A program made the position numbers and the translations under genes. A stretch of 64,000 nucleotides of DNA from Aselliscus stoliczkanus (Eukaryota > Chordata > Mammalia > Chiroptera > Hipposideridae): positions 101,520,501-101,584,500 of the forward strand of contig CM066729.1 of assembly GCA_033961575.1 (NCBI GenBank), in the 5' to 3' direction. Under the pieces are notes generated by a model. It was not told the origin of the DNA. It made no database searches and worked only from the letters and a program-made list of their open reading frames with translations. This document shows, in pieces, positions 10,336-20,850 of the stretch; the stretch's first letter is position 1, and each line of letters begins with the position of its first letter.

Positions 10336-12900
10336 CAGCATTCTGACACAATGGTTCCACTCAATCAGAAATTCTACTCTCATTTAACCAAGACTATCTG
10401 GAAAGAAGTAATAACAGCACATGAATTGAATAGTCACAGAGCCATACCAACTGAGGGCCAAAGGCAGCTTAAACATCTTTTAGTTCTTTTTGCCCAAAAT
10501 ATCAACCCAGAAATTAACTGGTATTTCATCAAAAGCAGAAAACCAGGAGAAAGACCTAAATGTCTCAAAGAAATGTGCCTAAAGGACAAACAGAAGAGAT
10601 GAGGAAAACCACTCCAAAAAGAAGGTTAAGGCATTTGTGAATAAAAGGTGGACCTCTAAAGGAGAACCCCAGCTTGGCCAGACAACAGACTCACTAGCAT
10701 ATAACGTGCCCAGTGATGCTGTAGGTGGTCTGGAGGGAATGATAAGGTTAGAGGAACACTGGCCTAGAGAGAGTTTTTGTTTGGTTCTTTGGCAGCACTG
10801 GACTCTAGGAAATGATGGGGAAATTCTTACTTCTGAGAACACTTTACACAAGAAAGATAGAGATTACAGTTTCTATGAAGAAGACATGCTGCAATCGAAG
10901 AAAGCTAAGTGCAATAATAAGGCATTCAGGCCAGATGGCATTCCTGTTTGAAGGAAATAAGGTGTGAAACAACAGACATTGATGAGGACATATATGATAT
11001 TTGTAAAAATAGCAGCTGTTCTTGAAGATTGTCCGGTTCCTAACACAGCATCTATTTTTTTTAAAAAAAAGAAATCAAGAGAGACCCCAGGAATCTGGAC
11101 AAGTGACGTTTGCTTGGTGCTAGGATACTGTTGGGAACAGAAAAAAAAATCTGAGAACAGTACCAAGTAAAATCTGGATATTAAAGCTTGATGGGCTCCC
11201 ACCAACTCTGCAGTAATAGGAATTTCCACTTCTCCAACCTTAAAATTGATAATGACTAGTTAGAGTAATGTCATACACTTGCCCTTTCAAAAAGTTTGAC
11301 AATGAAGAAACAGATGCTTGCTTGGATCTAAAACTAGCTAAAGAAATCAGAATCACATAAGTGGGTGCTTAGGTCAAAGAAAATAGATTAGCTACAGTGT
11401 GTCTGGAATCTAGTTTTGGGATAAAAATGTAATTACACATGCATTTTTTAAATTTGGAAGTCTTTGTGAGCCACAGGTAATTAACTTTCACATAACTAAC
11501 ACTGGGTGTGACAGCACCTACAGGGGCAAGCCGTAAATAAAACCATGGTAATCACATGATTGTAGGTCATTGTCACTAACATTTATTGACTGCTTAATTC
11601 ATGGCAGGCACACTGTGTAGTGTTTGACATGCATTGTCTCAGTTATCCTTAGTCTGTGAGTGATGACATAATCTACTTCAGAAAACACCTGCTACTTCAG
11701 AAAGAAAAAATGTCATAAGAGTTATGGCAGAGTATCAGCCATGGTCATGAGTTCCAAACAAAACTCATCTAAAATACACTGAATAAAACATGGTCTCCAT
11801 TTAGAACTGAGTAAGGCCAAGACGGCTGTAATAGGAAGCCAATGATGGAATCTGTTCTCCATCCCTCAATCCCTGAGCCAGCCAGGACTCATCTTCTAAA
11901 CCTTGAGAGAGTTGGACTGACATTGGTTCCGCACTCCTTCCAAATTGCTAACCTTGAGACTGGAGAGGTCTTAATGTCTTTTTTTTTTTTTTTTTAATTT
12001 CCTGGTCCTCAAACTCACCTCCTTACCTAACTTGTGTTCTTAGCTAATTATAGATGTTTTGTGTTTGTTTCTTGGTTCTTCTGGCTCAGTCTCTTTTTCC
12101 CATGGCTTTTATCTGTATTGCCCACCTGAGATTTTAGACCCATGTAAGTCTAAAGCCTTGTCTCACGTTTTGTCTGAAACTCTCCCAGGCCTTGGTCCAC
12201 CTAATCCAGTGCTGACAGACAGAATGATCTGGAGCTCATAAAGATTAGAGCTATTCTATCAGTCAGTGACCCTTCCCAATTAAAATACTTAGTTCAAGGT
12301 TCTTCACACAATGTTCAAAGTACTTTCTGTTCAATAAAGACTTGTTGACTGAATTTACAGTGCATGCTGTAACATGAACTGCAGACCAAAGTCCAAATTA
12401 CAACACATGACCTCTATGGTAAGAAAGAGTAAAAAATTAAAACAACCTTGGACAGATGCCAGATGATGCTGGACCCATGACAAACTCCAGAGAGAGAAAA
12501 ATGCACTAAACAAAAATAGTAGGGCACACACCACAGCCTTGCTCTCCGATCCTTTGCAGACTATGATTGGTCTCCTTTTCAATATTATAAGCCTACTGAG
12601 AGCACGAAACAATGACGTGTCAAGTGCACAGTGCTTACTTTCCTCACCACTCCTCTTGTGACTGTGAAACTTGCAGGAATTGGACTATTATGCTACTTTT
12701 TCCTCCTTGGTAAAGCACTGACAATAGTCTTGAGTACCAAAAAGCCACAATGAGGAAAGTACGAAGCTTTGGCATATCCATATTATATCTGGACAGATGG
12801 TTATTTGGAAAACAATCTGTCTACATTTTGTGACTTTTTTTTGAAAAAATCAGAATTTGAACCCAGATCTCGCAGCTCCCAGATCCAAGTTCTTTTCTTT
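10336..12900. other. Unassigned sequence with a short MIR fragment
   Basis: No gene is recognised. Frames at 10,240-10,602 (120 codons), 10,637-10,951 and 10,873-11,229 (minus) show no domain, and two of them overlap the same DNA on opposite strands. 11,570-11,660 ('aacatttattgactgctt', 'ggcaggcacactgtgtag') is a reversed MIR/L2-type end fragment. A T-run lies at 11,979-11,995. The AATAAA and 'gttgactgaat' near 12,337-12,356 could be an L2 tail. Confidence 0.4.
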
Positions 12901-12904
12901 TTTT

Positions 12905-13277
12905 AAACTTTATTGGGGAACAGCGTGTTTTTCCCAGGAACCATCAGCTCCAAGTCAAACTGCTGTCCTCCAATCTTGGTTGTGGAGGGTGCTCTAAGCT
13001 CTCCTTAGCTCTAAGCCCAGTCACCATTTTCAATCTAGTTGAGGCGGGCACAGCCCACCACCCTATGTCATTTGGGAGTTGAACCAGCAATCTTCTTGTT
13101 AAGAATATGTGTTCTCACCAACTGAGCCATCCGGTTACCCACCAGCAGCTCAACGGCAGCTCAGCTTAAGTCATTGTCTTCAATCTAGTTGCAGAGAGCA
13201 CAGCTCACTGGCCAATGTGGGAATCGAACCAGCAACTCTGTTGCTCAGAACTCATCCTCTAACCAACCTGGCTGCCC
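12905..13277 (-). mobile_element. Dimeric tRNA-derived SINE, Rhin-1-like
   Basis: The left edge reads 'ctttattggggaacag', the reverse complement of the 'ctgttccccaataaag' tail seen in rhinolophoid bat SINEs. Two tRNA-like units follow: decayed B-box equivalents 'gagttgaacc' (about 13,076) and 'gaatcgaacc' (about 13,221), each followed by reversed A-box-like text ending in 'aactgagccatccgg' and 'aaccaacctggctgccc'. A related 'ttcaatctagttg' segment occurs twice. No clear target-site duplication is visible, so this is among the older SINE copies here. Confidence 0.8.
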
Positions 13278-13435
13278 CTACATTTTGCATCTTACATATT
13301 AATTTTTCTATACAGAACCTCTCTTTTTCATCACCTAAGTCTGGTTCCTTCCCAGTCTAAGTCTTTATCTGGCTCTTTAAAGACCTTACTTTCCTCTTGG
13401 TTTCTCTAAGCAGCAGCTTTCCCTAATGCCTGGGT

Positions 13436-13828
13436 AATGGTTAGTTTTATGTGTCAATTTGGCTAGACTATAATATCTAGTTAATCAAATACTAATCTAG
13501 GTATTGCTGTGGAGATATTTTGTAGATGTGTTTAGCATCTATGATTATTTGACTTTAAATAAAAGAGATTCTTCTCAACAATATTGGTGGGCCTCATTCA
13601 TTCAGTTGAAGGCCTTAAGGGCAAAGCTAAGATTTCCCTGAGAAAGAAGAAATCCTGCCTCAAGACTGCAACATCAGCTCCTGCCCAAGAGTTGCCTGCC
13701 TGATGACTTGCCCTGCCCTACAGATTTCAGATTTATCAGCCCTCAAAAATCACAAAAGCCAATTACCATATATATATGGTACATATATACCGTATATATA
13801 TATATGAAGAAATTTATTATATATATAA
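13436..13828 (+). mobile_element. Old mammalian LTR-like (MaLR-type) repeat with TA-rich tail
   Basis: The text 'atggttagttttatgtgtca', 'ttggtgggcctcattcattc', 'ttgaaggcctt' and 'cacaaaagccaatta', then a TA tract, is a combination I recognise as a common dispersed mammalian repeat, probably an ERVL-MaLR LTR. I am not certain of the family name. The TA tract (about 13,766-13,827) includes the palindrome CCATATATATATGG (13,766-13,779). A small DNA transposon is inserted in this tract. Confidence 0.4.
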
Positions 13829-13970
13829 ACCTTGGATTGTGAGTAACTTGGTTTGAGAGTGTTCTGCAAGATGAGCAAACATTTCTGCTACATTTTAACT
13901 TGGTAAACGAGCAACGTCGTGCAATACGAGTAGTTTGTTTCAGGAACGAATTATGCTTGCAAACCAAGGT

Positions 13971-13972
<2 letters not shown>
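13828..13972. mobile_element. 145-bp TA-flanked MITE (mariner/Tigger-like)
   Basis: TA dinucleotides (13,826-13,827 and 13,973-13,974) flank ends that are imperfect inverted repeats: 'aaccttggattgtgagtaac' on the left and, reverse-complemented, 'ataccttggtttgcaagcat' on the right. The interior keeps several CpGs ('acgagcaacgtcgtgcaata'), more than the surrounding DNA, suggesting a fairly young insertion. It encodes no protein, and a short frame running through it is spurious. The family is inferred from TA targeting and terminal repeats only. Confidence 0.6.

Positions 13973-13975
<3 letters not shown>

Positions 13976-14018
<43 letters not shown>
13976..14018. repeat. (TG)n(TA)n microsatellite
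   Basis: About seventeen TG units are followed by four TA units, directly beside the MITE. AT-rich sequence continues to about 14,070. Confidence 0.95.
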
Positions 14019-15049
14019 TTATTTATACATATTCTCTACATATATATTGTATAATATATATTATGTAGAAAAACTTCCCTCCATAATAAATTATCAGAGT
14101 TTTTGAAGCAAAAAATAACTTTTCCCAGTATTTCAAATGAGTATACTTTAATGAAGGAATCATGAAATAGAAGTTTGAGAAGGGTTATGGAAATCAAGAA
14201 GGGCAGTATAGGCACCAGCGACTAGCAACAGAGAACAGCAGTTACATCTCCCCCTACTCCCTCTCCACCCCTCACCACACACACACATGGTTAGAGGGGC
14301 AAAGTGAGGAAAGCGCTTTGTCACGGCCCAGTGAGAACTGGAGCCTTGAGTGGAGCCTCCTCACAGGACCTTGATCAGGGAGGGATGCAGCAGTGAACAG
14401 GAGGGAACAGGGAAGAAAGCCTCTGACCTGTCTCTCTCCTCCTGCTCTCTGATCTCCTTTTATGTGAGTCAGCCTCCAACTGGTAGAAGCCGGCAGGAAC
14501 GGAGCCTGGGAGATGATGTTAGCAGAAATCAGGCTCCTTAAGAAACAGAGCAAGCCAAAAGAGGAGTATGGGTCTTGGGTGGGGAGGGAGCCAAACAGAA
14601 AATATCCATCAGAGCCTGATTATTCTATGACTCAAACTTCAAGTTCATATTGGTTTCCAGCTTTCATAAAAGACTCTTTTTAATTTCACTTCTTACCTGC
14701 TAATCTACCAGATCCAATTAACCCCCATTTTTTTCTTATTCAATACTATTATTTTCCCTGGTCCCAAGTCTTATTTACTCTTTAGTTACATTTACAATAA
14801 CCCAGAATTTAATTGTTCTCCCTACAATCTCTATCCCTTTTATCAAGCCCTCCCTGAACCCCAAAACTCAATTTTAATGAATTAATAAGAATACACATAT
14901 CCATTTACAGGGAAATCATAACCAAAGATGATTTATAAAATAATCTATATACATGTCATAGTCCCAGGGCTAAATATTTTATGTCTATCATATTATAGCC
15001 TATCAAAATTCAAAACACTTAAAGTATATATTCCAAAATACGCATTTAA
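14019..15049. other. Unassigned sequence; GC-richer block 14,200-14,620
   Basis: No gene recognised. 14,200-14,620 is GC-richer and contains 'agccggcaggaacggagcctgg' and 'ggagccaaacagaaaatatcc', which resemble pieces of an old mammalian LTR or MER repeat that I cannot name. The 93-codon minus and 63-codon plus frames there overlap each other and look like chance. 14,640-15,049 is AT-rich and featureless. Confidence 0.35.
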
Positions 15050-15205
15050 TTGGATAAATTTATTTTCTTCATAAATGTCCAATTCTTAAGATACAAAAAA
15101 GTAGACTTCTCATGTCTCATTTATTGCTTGGATAAATTTATTTTCTTCATAAGTGTCTAATTCTTAAGACATAAAAAAGTAGATTTCTCATGTCTCATTT
15201 ATTGC
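15050..15205. repeat. Tandem duplication, 2 x 78 bp
   Basis: Unit 1 (15,050-15,127) and unit 2 (15,128-15,205) both begin 'ttggataaatttattttctt' and end 'ctcatgtctcatttattgc'. They differ at about six positions, roughly 8%. The units are adjacent with no insert. The divergence suggests an old local duplication. Confidence 0.95.
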
Positions 15206-16493
15206 TATCAAAGAGAGAAAAGGGCCTGTTACTATGTGTAGGTAAGGGGGGTTATCTATCCAGCCCCCTCATCTGGGAATTGCTGGTTTTCCTCACTCCA
15301 TTCATGAGATTATCATAGAAGCTGTTCTAGGGCAAGAGCTGATTGGCCCAGTAGTAGACACTAGACTCGATGGCCACATCATAATCCCTACCCGAGACCT
15401 CATTTTTCTAGCCAAAGCTTATAAGTCCCAGCCCTGTACCTGATGCAAAAGGAAAAATTGGAATCTATTTTTGAGAATATTTCATCTGGAACTGAGAATA
15501 GTTCTTTGGGTGCCTGAACTATGAACTATTGGCATGTAAAACTAGCATGCCAATTATCAGTAACTGCATTTCCAATCATGTCGAACAGAAAAGGGGAGGG
15601 AATAAGAAAAAAAAAATAAAGCATATACCCAGAAAATCAAAGAGATGAGAACCGCACAGAGTCCTGATGGTGCTAAGATCTCTATTTCCAATTCTGCCTC
15701 AAGTCCAGCTGCATTTCTAACCTTGAGTCTTCTAAACCCTCCACTTCGTTTAAATTAGTTTTATTTGAATTCTGTTACATGTAAAACAGTGGATTCTCGT
15801 GAATAAAACTCCCACCATCTAAACTTATCAAATGCAAGGCTGAGCCTCAAAGAGACCAATGGGCTTGTCAGGAACATATAGAAAGTAACTTATGAAAGAA
15901 AAATTCCAAATATACTTATTAATTTCCTGCCAGTGAACCTGACTGACTAATTCGTTACTTCTATGATGTTGTCTTCAGTGGCAGGAAAGTTTAAACACAT
16001 CATTCCATTAGGCTTTATACTAGGAACAACAGTGAACCTTAAATGATTCCTGGGCGGAACAAAATACAATTATCTTAAATCCTCACTTTAAAAGCTAAGT
16101 GAGTCATATTTCAAGTAAAACCCTTTTAAATGGAGTGAACACGTTATGAAATCCAAAAGAAAGTCAGTTACTTAAGCAAACACAACATGATTAGTATTAT
16201 CCCGAAATGACCAGTATTATTGTTTCAGAGGCTTATAGCCATCATAGGGACAAAGTGGGTTTCTATCAATCCTAGTTTACATTTCTGAATTTTCTATAAT
16301 CTCTAACATTTCAATAGTATTGCTCTGTTTAGAGGAAACATAAATCAAGTGAATAAGCAAATATATGAATTCAAAAAAGGTCTAACTCATTGTTTTATTT
16401 TTAGCACCTATCAGGAAAGGACCAAAGGACAAAGTACCTAGCACAAAGGCCACAGATAAGTAAGATTTACAAGTACAAAATAATGAAGGTTCC
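15206..16493. other. Unassigned sequence
   Basis: No gene, RNA gene or named repeat recognised in these 1.3 kb. Confidence 0.4.
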
Positions 16494-16509
16494 TAAAAAA
16501 GGATTGCCA

Positions 16510-16689
16510 AGAGCCAGCCAAGTGGCTCAGTTGGTTAAGAGCTCACTCAAGAGTGAGAGCTCTGAGCAACAGGGTAGCCGGTTCTATTCCCGGCTGCCTG
16601 CTGAGCTGAGCTGAGCTGAGCTGCCATTGAGCTGCCAACAGGTGGCAGGATGGCTCAGCTAAAAAAATACAAATTAAAAAAAAAAAAAG
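16510..16689 (+). mobile_element. tRNA-derived SINE, 'ctgagctgag' subtype
   Basis: The head 'gagccagccaagtggctcag' is tRNA-like with an A-box ('gtggctcagttgg') and a B-box-like 'ggttctattcc'. It is followed by four CTGAG units, 'ccattgagctgccaacaggtgg' and a poly(A) tail. It is flanked by matching 'ggattgcca' (16,501-16,509) and 'agattgcca' (16,690-16,698), a target-site duplication left by LINE-1-type insertion. The same subtype recurs at 25,978. Confidence 0.85.
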
Positions 16690-16724
16690 AGATTGCCATT
16701 ACTAATTGCTTCTTCATGTGTAGA

Positions 16725-16988
16725 GTGGTGTAGCCTCGTGTTTGAGAACTTGAGTTCTGGAGCCAGACTGCTAGGTTTCCAGTCTCCTATTTGCTACTTA
16801 ATGTCGGTGTGGCCTGTCACTTATCATCCCTGTGCCTCAGTTTCTTAATCTTTAAAACAGGAATAAAATTGGACCCTCACAAGTGGTTTTTGAGAATAGC
16901 AAATAAATGAGTTAATAAATTTAACACACTTGGTACAAAACCTGGCAGAGACTAAGCACTCAATAAATGTTAGTTCTTATTATTAAGA
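16725..16988 (+). mobile_element. MIR SINE, near complete
   Basis: It has the full MIR layout: 'gagttctggagccagactgc', 'ctatttgctacttaatgtc', 'tgtgcctcagtttcttaatc', 'taaaacaggaataa', 'gagttaataaatttaacaca', 'caataaatgttagttcttat'. At about 260 bp it is close to full length and is the best-preserved MIR in the window. Confidence 0.85.
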
Positions 16989-17033
16989 GATCATGTAGCA
17001 CTTAGTTTTGTAGCTTCAAATATAGTGCGAATC

Positions 17034-17078
17034 TGCGCACGCGCACACACATACACACACACACACACACACACATAC
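17034..17078. repeat. Alternating purine-pyrimidine (CG/CA)n tract
   Basis: 45 bases alternate strictly between pyrimidine and purine, starting 'tgcgcacgcgcacacac' and continuing as CA repeats broken by two AT steps. Such tracts can adopt Z-DNA under negative supercoiling. Confidence 0.85.
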
Positions 17079-17755
17079 CTATTGGTTATTTAAATTAAAA
17101 AGAAAACATAAATCAACAGTAAATTTTAATTAAATCAGCTAATGGTATTGTATAGATCAGTTGGGAAAATTATTTGACTTCACCAATTATTTCTAACATT
17201 GTTCCTCATAAAACACTAGGACCTCATTAGGTATATATGTTTAAGGGGAACATTAAAAATATATAATGTGTAACCATGCGGTTTGCTTAACAGCTGCTTT
17301 TTTTACATTCTTATTATTCAATGTGATTTTTAGTTCAAGGGGACTGAGCGAATGTTTTTCTCAAGGAAATCAATAACCGTATTTGTTCAGTCCCTTGAAA
17401 TCACTGGGTCATAACAGCTACCAGCATTTAGATGTTTGGAAACTGTTCAGGGAAAAGGCAGCAGTGGAAGTATCCTCAAATATGAAAAGGGCATTTAGAA
17501 ACAATTAATCATAAACAAGTCATTAAAATTAAAAGTGTATTCTTGATTAAGAACAAACGCCTCATTAATCTGAAACATGTTGATTTGAGAACACAAGTAA
17601 AGTCAAAGAGAATAATGACTGACATGACATGGAACACAACATGCTGTGTGTTCCCATCTCAAAAGCTTTGGAAGGACAGACTCCACAAAAGGTCACTAGA
17701 CACAGTGAATTGAACAGAAAACTCAGGCTTACCCAACGATGCAAAGGTAATTAAA
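17079..17755. other. Unassigned sequence
   Basis: AT-rich; no gene or named repeat recognised. Confidence 0.4.
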
Positions 17756-17770
17756 AAAAAAAAAAGTCTG

Positions 17771-17858
17771 AGGGCTGGCCGAGTGGCATGGTGGTTAAGC
17801 GCTGGCCTGGGAAGCCAGCGGCCCCGGTTCGGTCCCACACGTGAGGGTCAGTGGTACT

Positions 17859-17898
<40 letters not shown>
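17771..17898 (+). mobile_element. Short tRNA-derived SINE (about 95 bp plus poly(A))
   Basis: The head 'gggctggccgagtggcatgg' carries an A-box ('gtggcatggtggttaagcg') and a B-box ('ggttcggtccc'); the body ends at 'tgccctc' and runs straight into a poly(A) tail of over 30 bases. 'aaaaagtctg' before and 'aaaaagtctg' after form the target-site duplication. This monomer subtype also occurs at 30,180, 31,149, 32,296 and 63,349. Confidence 0.9.
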
Positions 17899-17904
<6 letters not shown>

Positions 17905-18023
17905 ATAACAGAAAACATTGTGTACCAGCAGCACTGAAACTTTCTCCATCTATAGATTCTAACTATACTCTATTTGAGAATTAAAATAAGCCTAAACCCA
18001 AGATCTAAAAATAAAAAATAAAG

Positions 18024-18028
18024 ATATA

Positions 18029-18073
<45 letters not shown>
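18024..18073. repeat. (TA)n microsatellite
   Basis: TA repeat with occasional G/C substitutions; 18,042-18,060 is uninterrupted. Confidence 0.9.
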
Positions 18074-18240
18074 GAAACACAGAATGTAATTTTGAAGAAA
18101 TTTTGTATCCTTACCCCATCCCCTAACCCCGTCTTTCAAGATTTAGTTAAATATGTAAATGGCAGTTAAAAACCAACACACATAGATTTGAAGAAAATTA
18201 TAACAACAAAATTGGATATGGATATTCGTTAGACCATACT

Positions 18241-18257
18241 AAAGCTGCATGTCTTAA
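18241..18257. repeat. Left target-site duplication of the twin-primed LINE-1
   Basis: 'aaagctgcatgtcttaa' matches 18,972-18,988 ('aaagctgtgtgtcttaa') at 15 of 17 positions. The two mismatches are adjacent (CA versus TG). Confidence 0.85.
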
Positions 18258-18971
18258 TATAATAATCTCAAGATCCATTCACATTGTTGCAAATGGCACT
18301 ATTTCATCTTTTTTTATGGCAGAATAGTATTCCATCGTGTATATATACCACATCTTCTTTATCCAATCATCTATTTAAGGATACTTTGGTTGTTTCCATG
18401 TCTTGGCCACTGTATAAAAGCTGCAATGAACATCAGAACACATATATCTTTATGGATAAATGTTTTCAGGTTTTTAGGTAGATATCCAGAAGAGGGGTTG
18501 CTGGGTCATATAGTAATTCTATTCTTGATTTTTCAAGGAATCTCCACACTGCCATCCATGGCGACTGCACCAACCTGCATTCCCACCAACAGTGTATGAG
18601 GGTTCCTTTTTCTCCACAGCCTCTCCAACAGTTATTATTTGTCTTGTTGATGAGCAAAATAAGTCAGACAGAAAAAGTTGAGAACCATGTTATTTAACTG
18701 ATATGTGGTATATAAAACTGAAAAGAACAAAAGAACAAGACAAACAAATGAAGAAACAAAAACTCATAGACAAGACAATAGTTTAGAGGGTGCCGGGAGA
18801 AGGCTCATAGATGAGGGTAAAAGGGATTAAATATATGGTGATAGAAAGAGAATTGACTCTGGGTGGTGAACACACAATGTGATATATAGATGATGTATTA
18901 CAGAATTGTACACCTGAAACCTACGTAATGTTATTAACAATTGTCATCCCAATAAACTTTAATTTTTAAAA
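18258..18971 (+). mobile_element. LINE-1 3' end with twin-priming 5' inversion
   Basis: 18,258-18,651 is in reverse orientation: its minus strand encodes the end of LINE-1 ORF2 (18,466-18,657 antisense, with [20 protein letters not shown] and [11 protein letters not shown], typical of the ORF2 C-terminus). 18,652-18,971 is in forward orientation, starts at 'agcaaaataagtcagacag', and ends in AATAAA plus an A-rich tail. The two halves meet at nearly the same LINE-1 position ('gagattatta...' then 'agcaaaataag'), so together they form one 3' fragment with its 5' part inverted. A 17-bp target-site duplication flanks it. This is the classical signature of twin priming. No intact protein remains. 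Confidence 0.85.
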
Positions 18972-18988
18972 AAAGCTGTGTGTCTTAA
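18972..18988. repeat. Right target-site duplication of the twin-primed LINE-1
   Basis: 'aaagctgtgtgtcttaa', the partner of 18,241-18,257. Confidence 0.85.
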
Positions 18989-19617
18989 AGGAGCATATAG
19001 TACTTAGTAAATAAAGTGATAGATGTGCATCAATATCAGATATGCATAAAAAAATCATGTACATACTTTTGAAAACCAGATCAGATATTAAACAATCATA
19101 TGAGGATGGTTAGGTAGTTTTTAAAGACTAAATGTTTTGGAATAGTTATTAAAATATGTGCTATATTCTTCTGAAAAGCTTCAGAATTTCATCTTCTAGA
19201 AGATATGTTCTATGAAGAAAGGTATTTTTTGCTTTCTCAATCACTACTATGTCCCCAGAACAGTGCTTAGGACATAATAAAGGCTCCATATGTATTTGAT
19301 GAATAAATAACTTCAGCAGTGGCTGAATCCATAACTTGGGTAGATATGTTGTGATTTGTCATTTTAACAATTGGCTTCAGAACCTTACACTTGATAGTTG
19401 GCTCCTTATTCATGCCAGTTCACACCTTCCCTGTACCCAGCTTGACTTTTACAGAGATATCTCCTCATAAAGAAAAGAAAGAAAATATCCATAAAGGACT
19501 GTAGTGGTTTTAGATGAACATCGTGTGACTTCCCAAATGCTAATTTTTTTCCTTAAAGGTATTTAAATACTTTTTATTTCATTTTATTTTGGGGGTGAGG
19601 GAGAATTGAATTTTTTA
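18989..19617. other. Mostly unassigned; L2-type tail at 19,235-19,312
   Basis: 'ctactatgtccccagaacag' followed by 'aggacataataaaggctcc' and 'tgatgaataaataac' looks like the end of an L2 in plus orientation. The rest is not recognised. Confidence 0.4.
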
Positions 19618-20026
19618 TTTTCTTTTTTTTTTTTAAGTATATAGTCATAGTTGGGATACAATCTTATGTTGATTACATTAGTTTCATGAGCACAATATAG
19701 TGATTTTGCATTTTTATACCTTACAGTGTGATCACCCCCACTAATTTTAGCAATAATCTGTCACTGTGCAAACTTATCACAATATTATTAACTATTTTCT
19801 CTTCACTTTTCACCCATGCCTCCTTGCTCCTCTCTTCTGGTATCCATCTCTTTGATCTCTGTTTCAATGAGTCTGTTTTTGTTTTGTTTTTAAATTCTTT
19901 TGGTGAAACCATATGATATTTGCCTTCTTCTTCCTGACTTATTTCACTTAGCATAATACACTCTGGGTCCATCCATGTTGTTGCAAACAATAAGATTTCA
20001 TTCTTTTTTATGGCTTAGTAATAGTC

Positions 20027-20028
<2 letters not shown>

Positions 20029-20071
<43 letters not shown>
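20029..20071. repeat. (TG)n microsatellite
   Basis: Uninterrupted TG repeat inside the LINE-1 where related copies have a short 'gtgtatatata' motif. Confidence 0.95.
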
Positions 20072-20072
<1 letters not shown>

Positions 20073-20081
20073 ATCTGTGTA

Positions 20082-20202
20082 CCAAGAGTGCCAAAAAATG
20101 TGTAAACATGACTTGTCTTCATCTTTTATTACCAGTATATATTGAGTATTACAATTTTAATACAGTTTTTTTCTTTCTTAAAATGTGTATGCACTTTTTT
20201 GG

Positions 20203-20205
<3 letters not shown>
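20082..20205. mobile_element. 124-bp palindromic-ended, TA-flanked MITE
   Basis: The ends are inverted repeats: left 'gtgccaaaaaatgtgtaaac', right (reverse-complemented) 'ttgccaaaaaagtgcataca'. TA dinucleotides sit at 20,080-20,081 and 20,206-20,207. The interior is AT-rich and non-coding. This fits a non-autonomous Tc1/mariner-type element. It lies exactly between a TG tract and a TA tract inside a LINE-1, so it must be younger than that LINE-1. I cannot name a family. Confidence 0.65.

Positions 20206-20246
<41 letters not shown>
20205..20246. repeat. (AT)n microsatellite
   Basis: Twenty-one uninterrupted AT units directly right of the MITE. Confidence 0.95.
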
Positions 20247-20248
<2 letters not shown>

Positions 20249-20850
20249 ATTCATCTATTGATAGACACCTAGGTTGCTTCCATACATTGGCTATTGTAAA
20301 TAATGTTACAATGAACATATAGGTGCATATGTCTTTTTGAGTTAGTGTTTTGGATTTCTTTGGATAAATACCTAGGAGTGGAATTGCTGGGTTACAGGTA
20401 ATTCTATTTTTAATTCTTTTAGTAACCTCCATACTGTTTTCCATAGTGGCTGCACATCCCACCAACAGTACATGAGGGTTCCCTTTTTTCCACATCCTCA
20501 CCAACACTTGTTGTTTGTTAATTTATTGATGATAGCCATTCTGATAGGTATGAGGTGATATCTCAGTGTGGTTTTAATTTGTATTTCCCTGATGATTAGT
20601 GACATTGAGCATCTTTTCATATATCGATTGGCCATCTGTATGTCCTCTTTGGAGAAATATCTATTAAGGTTCTCTGCCCATTTTTAAATTAGATTTTAAG
20701 TCGTTTTTTTTGTTTTTGTTATTGTTTTTGGTGTTGGGTTGCATGAGTTTTTTAATTAATTTTGAATAGTAACCCTTTATTGGATATATCATTAGGGAAT
20801 ATCTTCTCCCATTCAGTAGGTTGTCTTTCTGTTTCATTGATGGTCCAAAT

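Larger units (their letters stand above)
19622..20850 (-). mobile_element. LINE-1 3' end, minus strand, interrupted by a MITE
   Basis: A T-run at 19,622-19,634 marks the poly(A) end. Moving right come the 3' UTR ('gtttcatgagcacaatatag' area), then ORF2 C-terminal text: the antisense frame 20,178-20,507 contains [13 protein letters not shown] and FTIANVWKQPRCLSIDEWI. It ends near 20,850 after 'ttctcccattcagtaggttg', so it is 5'-truncated. Within it, 20,029-20,246 is replaced by a TG tract, a 124-bp palindromic element and a TA tract. The frame is not intact. Confidence 0.85.

Noticed and set aside
10240..10602. 120-codon frame
   Set aside because: Its start lies inside a reversed MIR, and the rest resembles no family.
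16600..16625. Short direct repeats as a CRISPR-like array
   Set aside because: The CTGAG units are contiguous, without spacers, and belong to a SINE in a mammalian genome.
17771..17850. tRNA gene candidate (A-box and B-box present)
   Set aside because: The cloverleaf is not maintained, a poly(A) tail and target-site duplication follow, and the same unit is dispersed: it is a SINE head.
20033..20272. Frame encoding runs of Cys-Val and Ile-Tyr
   Set aside because: It is translation of TG and AT microsatellites.
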